A stretch of DNA of 5,170 nucleotides from CAZEZY01 sp964516635 (GTDB taxonomy: Bacteria; Pseudomonadota; Gammaproteobacteria; Burkholderiales; Burkholderiaceae_C). The stretch is taken from positions 1-5,170 of the forward strand of contig CAZEZY010000156.1 of the NCBI GenBank assembly GCA_964516635.1, read 5' to 3'. The notes under the pieces were generated by a model. That model had not been told where the DNA came from. It was given only the letters and a program-made list of their open reading frames with translations, and did no database searches. Shown in pieces: positions 1 through 5,170 of the stretch (its first letter is position 1; each line of letters begins with the position of its first letter). The translations under genes were made by a program, and so were the position numbers.

Positions 1-410
1 ACGCTGGCGGCTTCCAACTCCTCGGCAGTCAGGCGCTGCAGGTTGCGGATTTCCATTTGCGCGGCTACGCGCCAGCGACGGGCAGGCTGCAGTTCGGCCT
101 GCCAGGGGGCGAGGAAACGGGCTTCGACCGCCTGGACATCGAGCGGCACAGCCAGTGGCAGCACAAACCACTGCTCGCCCAGCCGGGTGTTCAGGGCCCA
201 CCAGGCATCGAACACCGCAAACTGAAATTCCGAGAACCGCCACTCGGCCTGCACCTGGTAGTGGGCAGTGAGCGAGCGCAGCCGGTGGCGCGCGGCGCCG
301 GTTTCCATCTCGGTGCGCAAGAGGCTCGGCCGGGGTGACAGGCTGTAGCCCTCGACCCGTGGGGGTGGCAGGGTCTCCGGCCAGACGGACAGGTTGTTAA
401 CCGTGGTCAT
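1..410 (-). CDS. Minor/distal tail protein downstream of the tape measure (5' part only, runs off window)
   Basis: An open frame starts at the ATG at 410-408 and runs without a stop to the window edge, giving at least 136 codons. Its ATG overlaps the tape measure stop as ATGA (410-407), and a GGGAG lies 7 nt upstream, so start and coupling are well supported. The protein begins MTTVNNLSVWPETLPPP and carries a motif LLRTEMETGAARHRLR at about residues 31-46. It is rich in tryptophan (for example FDAWWAL near residue 70 and EQWFVLPL near 80) and ends in the window with the segment QMEIRNLQRLTAEELEAAS. There is no signal peptide or membrane segment. It occupies the position of lambda gene M, the first minor tail-tip gene after the tape measure. 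The pattern of a conserved Arg/Glu-rich strand followed by W/F-rich strands is what I associate with short structural proteins at the tail tip or distal end. That role is inferred from position; I do not recognise a named family with certainty. That it is a real gene is nearly certain; the function is only moderately supported. Confidence 0.85.
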   Translation of the reverse strand, partial: MTTVNNLSVWPETLPPPRVEGYSLSPRPSLLRTEMETGAARHRLRSLTAHYQVQAEWRFSEFQFAVFDAWWALNTRLGEQWFVLPLAVPLDVQAVEARFLAPWQAELQPARRWRVAAQMEIRNLQRLTAEELEAAS

Positions 411-3049
411 CGCACCGCTCCCATGGCTGGGTTGAGGCCATAGCGACGCTCCAGCGTGGGTGCAATACCGGTGCCCTGGCTGATGGCACGCGCCATGCGG
501 CCTTCGATCTGTTCGATGAACACATCCAGGCGCAGGCCGCCGTCGGGTTGGCGTTGCTGCTCGATGCGGGCGTCTACCCCGTTGGCCTTGTTGACCACAT
601 TGACCTGCACGTTCACCGCCGGTAGCGTCTGCCTGGCCGACAGTGCTCCGCCCAACGCACGGATCTGCCCGCGGGTGAAGACGGCTTCGCCCTCCTGGGC
701 AATGATGGGCACTTCGCCTTGGACGATGCCGCCGGTGTGGAAACGCGGCGCGTTCGTGAACAGGACCGGATTGACGGAGCGTGTGACCAGGGCATCGGCA
801 CCGATCACTCCGCCGCTGTGCGCGACATTGGCCATGGTGCCCATCAGGTCGCTGCTGCCAGCGGGGAATGCTGATCCCGAAGATGCGCTGCCCATACCTG
901 GGATCACACTGCCCAGCCAGTTGGCCAGCGGCAAGGTGATGGCGCGCTGGATCTGGATGCGCACCAGGTCGGCAACGATGGAGTCGGCCAGGCTGCGGAA
1001 GTCCAGCTTGCCGGTCATCACAAAGCGGGTGAGCGCGTCTTCCATGGACCGGAAGGCATTCACCGTCACCTGCTGGGCGCGCTTGGCCGCATTGGTCGCG
1101 TCGTCGATGTAGGACTTCAAGGCCGACTTGGCACCGTATTCAAAGCTGCGCTGGTACTCGGTATTCGCCCGCACCAGGTCTTCCACGATGGGCAGCTGCC
1201 GGGCCAAGGCATCGTTGATGGCCTCAATCGTCTGCACGCGCAGCCCAGCGTCTTCGATCTGGTTCGCCTCCTTGCGAGCGGCCGCAGCGGCTTTTTCCAG
1301 ATCGGTGCGGGCTTGCTGGACTGCGCGCTCGGTGTCAGACAGGTCCAGCATCTCGCGCTGCAGTTGCAGGGCTTCGATGCGTTGGCGGTTGGCACCGATC
1401 AGGCCCTCGGTGATCTTGCGTGAGGCGGCTTCTTCTTTTTCAAATGCATCGAAGGCTTTGTTCGCCTCCTTCTGGCGCTCGATGGCTTCCAGAACCTGGA
1501 TGTACTGCTCGGCTTCGGCGGCCACACCCTTGTAGCCCTTGGCTTCAATCTGCAGGGCACGTGCGCGCAGCTCAGCCGCTTCGCCGTCTTGGGTGCGAGT
1601 CAGGCGTGCGCGCAGTTGGTTGAGGAAGGCTTCGCCCTCGTTAAGCTTTTCTGCGGGCTTCGGCTTCTCGAATCCGGAGAGGTCCAGCGCTGGGCGGGGC
1701 TTGCGCGGCAAGGTTGGCAGCAGCTTGTCATAAATGGCCTGGACTTCCTTGGCCTGCGCCTCGGTGTCCAGCACGAACTTCTGGCCCATGACGCGCACCG
1801 TGCGGCGCTGCTCGTCGAAGAATTTCTGTACCCGGTCCACATAACCGGGGTTCTGGTTGATGTTGAAGAGCCGGTCGTTGGCGGCGCGCACGTAATCGTC
1901 ACGAGCACTCTGCAACTTGGCAATCTCGGCATCGATCACCTTGGGGTCATAGCCCATGGATTTCATCGAACGCAACAGGTCCGTCTTGAACCAGGTCTCG
2001 ATGTCCTTGCCCACCACCGACAGGCTGTCGAACGGCTGGGCGATCACGCGCTTGGCCAGCACCGCCGATTCGGCGATGAAGGCCAGGCCCGAAGCCACCG
2101 ACTCCAGAAACGCAAGCGTAGCCTCCCGGTTGGCAGTGATGCGCTGCAGTTCGTTGCTGAAGCTGCCGGTCTCGCCTTGGGCCAGGATCACCTGCTCGGT
2201 GAAGTCGGCCAACACCGGGATTACCGCCGCACCGATCTGGCGTTGCAAGCCTTCAAGCATGGCACGCAGACGGTCAAGGTTGTCATTCAGGAGTTCGGCG
2301 GCCTGTGCAGTCTGGCTGCTGATGACCAGCCCAAAGCGTTCGGCCTCTTCCATCAAGGCGGTGATGCCTGTGCGCCCCTGGTTAAGCAGCGGGATCAGGC
2401 TCATGCCTTCCTTGCCAAAGAGCTTGATGGCCAGCGCCGCCTTGTCGGCCCCATCGGGCATGTTGGCGAATTTGTCGGCCAGATCCAGCAGGACCTGCTC
2501 AGTGGGACGGATTTGACCCGACGCATCCACTGCCGAGACGCCCAGTGCCTTGAGGGCGGCACTGCCCTCTTCGCCCTGGACTTGGGTGTCGAACATGGCC
2601 ACCGACAGCCGCTGCAGGCCTTTGACCAGGCCCTGCAAGTCGGTGTCGGACATCTGGGCCACATAGGTCAGTGCCGACAGGGCTTCAACCGAAACCCCCG
2701 TCTTTTGCGCCAGGTTGGCCAACTCGTCGGCGGTGTTGGCCACTGGGAGGACCAAGGCGGTAATGCCGACGCCCACGGCAGCGAGTCCAGCACCGGCTAT
2801 CAGGCCTGCAGGGCCCAGCTTGCCCAGGACCGAGCCCAGCATCCCGAGCCGGTCGGTGGCGGCCTGCAGCTGGAACTTGGCGTCGTTGGCCGCACTGGAC
2901 AGGAGCTTGAGACCGCTGGAAGCCGGGGTGGCTGCCGCCTCGATTTTTTTGAGCGAGCGCTCCCCCTTCTCGCCGATCTCGGACAGCTCGGCCTTGACCT
3001 TGCCGCCGTCGACCACGGACAGGCGGATGGAGAGGTTGCGTTCAGCCAT
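407..3049 (-). CDS. Phage tail tape measure protein (lambda H-like)
   Basis: This 880-residue protein sets tail length as a scaffold inside the tube and is expected to be released with DNA at infection. Visible layout: a polar N-terminus with a short helical region (residues 1-70); a Gly/Ala-rich hydrophobic stretch at about 78-104 (contains LGPAGLIAGAGLAAVG), a possible membrane-insertion segment; a region with NLAQKTGVSVEALSALTYVA (112-131) and KLFGKEGMSLIPLLNQG (209-225), typical of tape measure N-terminal domains; a Lys/Pro linker at about 448-472; a charged, probably coiled-coil stretch at about 475-620; and a C-terminal domain at about 636-710 with AFRSMEDALTRFVMTGKLDF, matching from memory the lambda-type tape measure C-terminal family. 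A further conserved patch FHTGGIVQGEVPIIAQEGEAV lies near 770-790 (quoted here split: FHTGGIVQGE, VPIIAQEGEAV). Lambda gpH is of similar length (853 residues). The ATG lies 6 nt after the stop of the T-like frame and has no clear Shine-Dalgarno sequence, which suggests translational coupling. Its stop overlaps the next start. Confidence 0.96.
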   Translation of the reverse strand: MAERNLSIRLSVVDGGKVKAELSEIGEKGERSLKKIEAAATPASSGLKLLSSAANDAKFQLQAATDRLGMLGSVLGKLGPAGLIAGAGLAAVGVGITALVLPVANTADELANLAQKTGVSVEALSALTYVAQMSDTDLQGLVKGLQRLSVAMFDTQVQGEEGSAALKALGVSAVDASGQIRPTEQVLLDLADKFANMPDGADKAALAIKLFGKEGMSLIPLLNQGRTGITALMEEAERFGLVISSQTAQAAELLNDNLDRLRAMLEGLQRQIGAAVIPVLADFTEQVILAQGETGSFSNELQRITANREATLAFLESVASGLAFIAESAVLAKRVIAQPFDSLSVVGKDIETWFKTDLLRSMKSMGYDPKVIDAEIAKLQSARDDYVRAANDRLFNINQNPGYVDRVQKFFDEQRRTVRVMGQKFVLDTEAQAKEVQAIYDKLLPTLPRKPRPALDLSGFEKPKPAEKLNEGEAFLNQLRARLTRTQDGEAAELRARALQIEAKGYKGVAAEAEQYIQVLEAIERQKEANKAFDAFEKEEAASRKITEGLIGANRQRIEALQLQREMLDLSDTERAVQQARTDLEKAAAAARKEANQIEDAGLRVQTIEAINDALARQLPIVEDLVRANTEYQRSFEYGAKSALKSYIDDATNAAKRAQQVTVNAFRSMEDALTRFVMTGKLDFRSLADSIVADLVRIQIQRAITLPLANWLGSVIPGMGSASSGSAFPAGSSDLMGTMANVAHSGGVIGADALVTRSVNPVLFTNAPRFHTGGIVQGEVPIIAQEGEAVFTRGQIRALGGALSARQTLPAVNVQVNVVNKANGVDARIEQQRQPDGGLRLDVFIEQIEGRMARAISQGTGIAPTLERRYGLNPAMGAVR

Positions 3050-3055
3050 TGGGAA

Positions 3056-3361
3056 TCAGTCTTCGTTTTGAAATGCGCTCATCAGGCCCGCCTCGACCGC
3101 CGGGAAGAGATCAATCGCTGTGGCCTTGTCCAGTCCAGTGCTCTCACAGGCCAGCATCCAGGCATTCAGATCCAATCCGACCACACGGCCCTGCGCCATG
3201 CGCAACTGGCTGGCACAGACTTCAATCGCACTGGCCGCTTGCCAGCCATCCAGGCTTTGGGGGGCGTTCATGGTGTATGGGCACTCGGGGCACGCTTCAG
3301 GACAGGCTTGGCAGTAGCTCGGCCCGCCACCGAAGTGCCACGCGGTGCGGGCCTTCAGACG
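3056..3361 (-). CDS. T-like -1 frame segment of the GT chaperone (no independent start supported)
   Basis: This is the 101-codon extension reached only by the frameshift. An ATG at 3271 would give a free-standing 71-residue protein (MNAPQSLDGWQAASAIEVCA onward), and gene callers will probably report that. However, no Shine-Dalgarno sequence precedes it; the sequence just upstream is CCCATACACC. The frame is open without interruption from the slippery site at 3361, and the 30 codons before that ATG look protein-coding: they include WHFGGG and four evenly placed cysteines. The C-terminal part, with CASQLRMAQGRVVGLDLNAW at about 52-71 of the segment, resembles from memory the small helical proteins (DUF1799-like) found as the T half of such chaperones. 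That family link is uncertain. The TGA at 3058-3056 lies 6 nt before the tape measure ATG. Confidence 0.8.
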   Translation of the reverse strand, partial: RLKARTAWHFGGGPSYCQACPEACPECPYTMNAPQSLDGWQAASAIEVCASQLRMAQGRVVGLDLNAWMLACESTGLDKATAIDLFPAVEAGLMSAFQNED

Positions 3362-3705
3362 TTTTTTTCGGAATCCAGGGCGTAGAGGCCGGCCAGGTAT
3401 TCACGCTCGAAGGCATCGGCCAAGAGCCAGTGCTCCATCAGGGCGGCCACTCCTTCTGGCGTGACGGCGGCCGGTTTTCCCTTGTCATCGGCCACGCCTT
3501 CCCAGGCGAGCACAGCCAGCTTGGCCAGTTCGGTGATGAGGGTCGCGGTGCGTTCGCCCGCTGCAGCGGTGTCGGTACCGGCCACTTTGGAGGCGGCATG
3601 GCGCGCGGCCATCACCAAGGCTGTGGTGGCGGGGCGGACTTGCAGGCGCACGCCTGCGGCCAGCGTGATCCAGTGCGGTTCACGCGAAATGTTCAGTTTG
3701 ATCAT
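3056..3705 (-). CDS. Tail assembly chaperone GT-like fusion made by programmed -1 frameshift
   Basis: The zero frame from ATG 3705 is read to the AAC codon at 3363-3361. A slip of one base back then continues from base 3361 to the TGA at 3058-3056, giving a predicted 216-residue protein (115 from the G-like frame and 101 from the T-like frame). The junction is A AAA AAC (3367-3361), a textbook -1 heptamer correctly phased with the zero-frame codons, 3 nt before the zero-frame stop. A strong stem-loop starts 7 nt further on. In lambda, G and GT are made the same way; G coats the tape measure protein and the T part recruits tube subunits. The same role is inferred here from identical gene position between tube and tape measure. 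The extension contains WHFGGG followed by a CxxCxxxCxxC cluster (fusion residues 132, 135, 139, 142), then a mostly helical domain ending SAFQNED. The frameshift itself is not demonstrated, but all expected sequence elements are present. Confidence 0.88.
3321..3353 (-). promoter_or_regulatory. Frameshift-stimulating RNA stem-loop (possible pseudoknot)
   Basis: The transcript reads GGCCCGCACCG (3353-3343), a 10-nt loop (3342-3333), then CGGTGGCGGGCC (3332-3321). The arms form 11 base pairs, mostly G-C, with a single bulged G (3328 or 3327). The stem begins 7 nt after the slippery heptamer, within the 5-9 nt spacing typical of -1 frameshift stimulators. Loop bases TGGCA (3340-3336) are complementary to TGCCA (3313-3309) just beyond the stem, so an H-type pseudoknot is possible. 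The 7-nt connecting loop is rather short for an 11-bp stem, so the simple hairpin is the safer reading. Confidence 0.8.
3355..3705 (-). CDS. Tail assembly chaperone, short form (lambda G-like)
   Basis: This is the 116-residue non-frameshifted product, beginning MIKLNISREPHWITL and ending LDSEKNV. I chose ATG 3705 over the far upstream ATG at 3801. An AGGA (3716-3713) sits 7 nt before 3705, the start falls 20 nt after the tube gene stop, and the upstream alternative would add 32 basic residues that overlap the tube gene. The N-terminus is a short beta-like segment (LNISREPHWITLAAGVRLQVRP, split here as LNISREPHWI and TLAAGVRLQV). It is followed by Ala-rich helices and a C-terminal helix with EHWLLADAFEREYLAGLY. 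This shape and length fit phage tail assembly chaperones found between the tube and tape measure genes. The protein is expected to act in the cytoplasm during assembly and to be absent from the finished virion, as in lambda. Assignment rests on position, size and the frameshift cassette rather than on a diagnostic motif. Confidence 0.87.
   Translation of the reverse strand: MIKLNISREPHWITLAAGVRLQVRPATTALVMAARHAASKVAGTDTAAAGERTATLITELAKLAVLAWEGVADDKGKPAAVTPEGVAALMEHWLLADAFEREYLAGLYALDSEKNV
3361..3367 (-). promoter_or_regulatory. Slippery heptamer A AAA AAC for -1 ribosomal frameshifting
   Basis: The zero-frame codons are GAA AAA AAC GTC TGA (3369-3355). The heptamer A AAA AAC therefore has the canonical X XXY YYZ phasing, and both tRNAs can re-pair on AAA AAA after slipping one base. 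The -1 frame then reads CGT CTG AAG and onward with no stop for 101 codons. It lies at the very end of the G-like gene, the same place as the lambda G/GT site. The seven-A run could also permit RNA polymerase slippage, which would give the same fused frame. Confidence 0.9.
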
Positions 3706-3712
3706 GGGAATG

Positions 3713-3716
3713 TCCT
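3713..3716 (-). promoter_or_regulatory. Ribosome binding site of the G-like chaperone
   Basis: AGGA lies 7 nt before ATG 3705 in the 20-nt gap after the tube gene stop. This site decides the start in favour of 3705 rather than the in-frame ATG at 3801. Confidence 0.75.
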
Positions 3717-3725
3717 GGGTGAAAG

Positions 3726-4664
3726 TCAGTACGCGGTCACGTCGTTGACCAGTTCGACGGTCAACATGCGGGCCACGCCAGCGGCCTTGGCGGCTTGCCA
3801 CTCGAAAGTGGCCTGGATGCCGCCCGGCCCGGAGATGGAGAGCTTGGGCTTGGGCAGGTAGACCTCGTGCGCGATGAAGGTCAGTCGCCGCTCGGCGTCG
3901 ATCGCGTAGCCAAAGGTCAACTCCAGCGGCGTGTTGTTGGTGGCGGCATCGATCAGCGTGGTGTCGGCAAAGCGCACCTCCAGATTGCCGGTCAGGCTGG
4001 CCACCGTGGGATCGGCGCCGTCGATCTTGCCGTCGGAGCGGATGGTCTCGATGCGCTCCAGGTTGTTGGAGTAGGTCAGCTGCGCCGAGACCACGTTGCC
4101 CAGCGCCGCTCCGCCTTGCTTAATCGAACCCTGGAACTGATTGAAACGGATCAGGTCACGGCTGGCCGGGGTGGCATCGAGCGTGGCAGCCTGTTTGGCC
4201 TCGCCCTGGGCGATCAAGCCCACGGTGGCATTCGCGGCACCAGATCGGGCAAAGCCCACCTGCAGGCTGTTGACCATGACGCCCGAGGCTACAAACCAGG
4301 CCGGGATGTCGGGCAGGCCCGTCTCCAGCGTCAGGCTCGGCAGGCTGGGCTTGCCAGAAGTGAAGGTGTGCGTGACCACGCCAGAGCCACTGGTGCTGGC
4401 TTCGCCCAGCAAGGCCTTGAGCCAGATGCCGATGTTGCGCACATCGATGGGTACGACGATGTCGCCCTCGACCTTGATCACGTCGCGGATCGGGGCGCTG
4501 GGGTCGCGGCCGAGGCCGATCAGGTCGTTGGCGATCAGCCCCTGTTCGGAGCCGAGGGTGGTGGAAACAAAGGGCAGCTTCCAGTAGTCGCCCACTGGAT
4601 TGCTGCCATAGGTGGTTTCGAACGCGGCCAAGAGGCTGGCGTTCGCGCCGTAGGCACGGGCCAT
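3726..4664 (-). CDS. Major tail tube protein
   Basis: This 312-residue protein forms the stacked rings of the tail tube around the tape measure. It begins MARAYGANASLLAAFETTYG, a start I associate with siphovirus tube proteins of the larger, roughly 300-residue type, and it is rich in beta strands and Thr/Ser/Gly with no membrane segment or signal peptide. Two similar halves can be seen. A strand-turn pattern around VEGDIVVPIDV (about 65-75) followed by SLTLETG (110-116) and NSLQVGFARSGAANATVGLI (132-151) recurs as LTGNLEVRFAD (224-234), LELTFGY (247-253) and PKLSISGPGGIQATFEW (273-289). This is consistent with tandem tube folds. Lambda gpV is shorter (246 residues) and carries a C-terminal Ig-like domain, which is not evident here. 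The gene lies between terminator and chaperone as in lambda. Its strong Shine-Dalgarno sequence fits a protein needed in very many copies. Confidence 0.92.
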   Translation of the reverse strand: MARAYGANASLLAAFETTYGSNPVGDYWKLPFVSTTLGSEQGLIANDLIGLGRDPSAPIRDVIKVEGDIVVPIDVRNIGIWLKALLGEASTSGSGVVTHTFTSGKPSLPSLTLETGLPDIPAWFVASGVMVNSLQVGFARSGAANATVGLIAQGEAKQAATLDATPASRDLIRFNQFQGSIKQGGAALGNVVSAQLTYSNNLERIETIRSDGKIDGADPTVASLTGNLEVRFADTTLIDAATNNTPLELTFGYAIDAERRLTFIAHEVYLPKPKLSISGPGGIQATFEWQAAKAAGVARMLTVELVNDVTAY

Positions 4665-4672
4665 AAGTTGTT

Positions 4673-4678
4673 CTCCTT
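4673..4678 (-). promoter_or_regulatory. Strong ribosome binding site of the tube gene
   Basis: AAGGAG lies 8 nt before ATG 4664, within a 26-nt gap after the tail terminator stop. It is the best Shine-Dalgarno match in the window, in keeping with the high demand for tube subunits. Confidence 0.8.
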
Positions 4679-4690
4679 CGGAGTTGTGAT

Positions 4691-5131
4691 TCAGTTCAGC
4701 GACCCTGAACTGCTGTAGTGCAAGACCACGGGCAGCAGGCAGGCCTTGATGCCACTGGTCCCATCAGGGGCCAGTTCGTCGAATTTGGGTGGGCCGATTT
4801 CGGCGTACTCGATGACGCCGCCAAGCGTGCGGTCCTGCTCAATCAGGGCGGCCAACTCCATGAGCAGACCGTCCATGCGCGCATCGCGCGCGCTGGCATC
4901 TGGGTCGGCCACAAACAGTTCGATGACCACCTGGTGCTGCCACTGGTAGGTCAGCGGTGAGAGCGAGACCTCAGGCTCGCCCATCTCACCGTCGCGCAGG
5001 ATGGCCATGGCGTGGTCGGCGATGCGCTCAGGTAACGCAGCATTACGTTTGACCGTGGTGCCTGAGGTACCCAAGGACAGTTGGCCGAGCACGGCGAACA
5101 GTGCGCCGATCGCGCTTTCACGTTGGCTCAT
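4691..5131 (-). CDS. Tail terminator / tail completion protein (lambda U-like)
   Basis: This 146-residue protein begins MSQRESAIGALFAVLGQLSL. The layout is typical of tail terminator proteins: an N-terminal helix (REAIGALFAVL-type), then strands with LSPLTYQWQHQVVIELFVA (about 57-75), a helical DARMDGLLMELAALIEQD segment (83-100), and a C-terminal strand around ACLLPVVLHYSS (129-140). Members cap the tail tube after polymerisation stops and form the interface to the head. The gene lies directly upstream of the tube gene, as U precedes V in lambda. The start is supported by AAGGGG (5144-5139) 7 nt upstream and by an ATGA overlap with the preceding frame. No catalytic motif is visible. Function is inferred from size, secondary-structure pattern and gene order. 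Confidence 0.85.
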   Translation of the reverse strand: MSQRESAIGALFAVLGQLSLGTSGTTVKRNAALPERIADHAMAILRDGEMGEPEVSLSPLTYQWQHQVVIELFVADPDASARDARMDGLLMELAALIEQDRTLGGVIEYAEIGPPKFDELAPDGTSGIKACLLPVVLHYSSSGSLN

Positions 5132-5170
5132 GACGGTGCCCCTTTGCGGTCGGCTTCATCGAAACGGTTG
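5128..5170 (-). CDS. C-terminus of an upstream connector-region protein (partial)
   Basis: In the frame that stops at TGA 5130-5128, the last codons read NRFDEADRKGAPS. The stop overlaps the start of the tail terminator as ATGA (5131-5128), the same coupling used between tape measure and the next gene. In this gene order the preceding gene is usually a head-tail connector or HK97 gp10-like protein, but 13 residues cannot identify it. The charged, non-repetitive ending and the overlap support a real gene; the identity is a guess from context. Confidence 0.6.
   Translation of the reverse strand, partial: NRFDEADRKGAPS

Noticed and set aside
456..1535. Plus-strand frames of 218 and 135 codons opposite the tape measure 3' half
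   Set aside because: They are antisense shadows, rich in Ser/Arg/Ala, without a start signal or family resemblance.
3321..3353. Rho-independent terminator
   Set aside because: The hairpin is strong but no U-run follows it on the minus-strand transcript; the poly-A run lies upstream. It sits inside an open frame just after a slippery site, so frameshift stimulation explains it better.
3355..3370. Frameshift mutation or sequencing error in the seven-A run that splits one gene in two
   Set aside because: Correct heptamer phasing, a stem at the right spacing and the known G/GT arrangement at the same operon position all argue for programmed frameshifting. An error cannot be fully excluded without reads.
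1589..3385. A 598-codon open frame on the plus strand opposite the tape measure gene
   Set aside because: It is antisense to a clear tape measure gene, has unnatural composition (many His/Gln/Gly and poor domain character), and follows from third-position GC bias. No ribosome binding site or known family is visible.
3706..3801. Upstream start of the G-like gene at ATG 3801
   Set aside because: It would overlap the tube gene by 76 nt and add an Arg-rich, unfolded-looking N-terminus. The ATG at 3705 has a properly spaced AGGA.
3795..4718. A 307-codon plus-strand open frame opposite the tube gene
   Set aside because: It is a mirror of the tube gene in GC-rich DNA, with low-complexity Gly/Asp/Val/Gln content and no recognisable domain.

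Overview
This window is a stretch of tail-morphogenesis genes from a siphovirus or siphovirus-type prophage. All genes lie on the minus strand and are tightly packed with almost no intergenic DNA. The sequence is GC-rich and the codon use suits a high-GC proteobacterium. A Burkholderiales-type host (Comamonadaceae-like) is my impression, but nothing in the window proves it. No integrase, attachment site, host gene, tRNA, CRISPR array or insertion sequence is visible, so free phage and integrated prophage cannot be told apart.

Read in transcription order (right to left), the layout matches the lambda U-V-G-GT-H-M block. It comprises: (1) the last 13 codons of an upstream gene, 5170-5128, probably a head-tail connector-region protein, ending in an ATGA overlap with the next gene; (2) a tail terminator-like protein, 5131-4691; (3) the major tail tube protein, 4664-3726, which has the strongest ribosome binding site in the window; (4) a G-like tail assembly chaperone, 3705-3355; (5) a -1 frame extension, 3361-3056, joined to the G-like gene through an in-frame A AAA AAC slippery heptamer followed after 7 nt by a strong GC-rich stem-loop; (6) an 880-residue tape measure protein, 3049-407; (7) the first 136 codons of a downstream minor or distal tail protein, 410 to the window edge, coupled to the tape measure gene by an ATGA overlap.

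These genes would work together as follows. The G and GT chaperones hold the tape measure protein and recruit tube subunits, the tube polymerises around the tape, the terminator caps it at the length the tape sets, and the last gene contributes to the tip or distal end. The most interesting part is the frameshift cassette at 3370-3309. Without the frameshift, the 101-residue T-like domain would be partly missed, because the only ATG in that frame (3271) lies downstream of a CxxCxxxCxxC cysteine cluster that is encoded only in the frameshift-derived part. The tape measure gene has no good Shine-Dalgarno sequence and starts 6 nt after the T-frame stop, so its translation may depend on ribosomes that have frameshifted.
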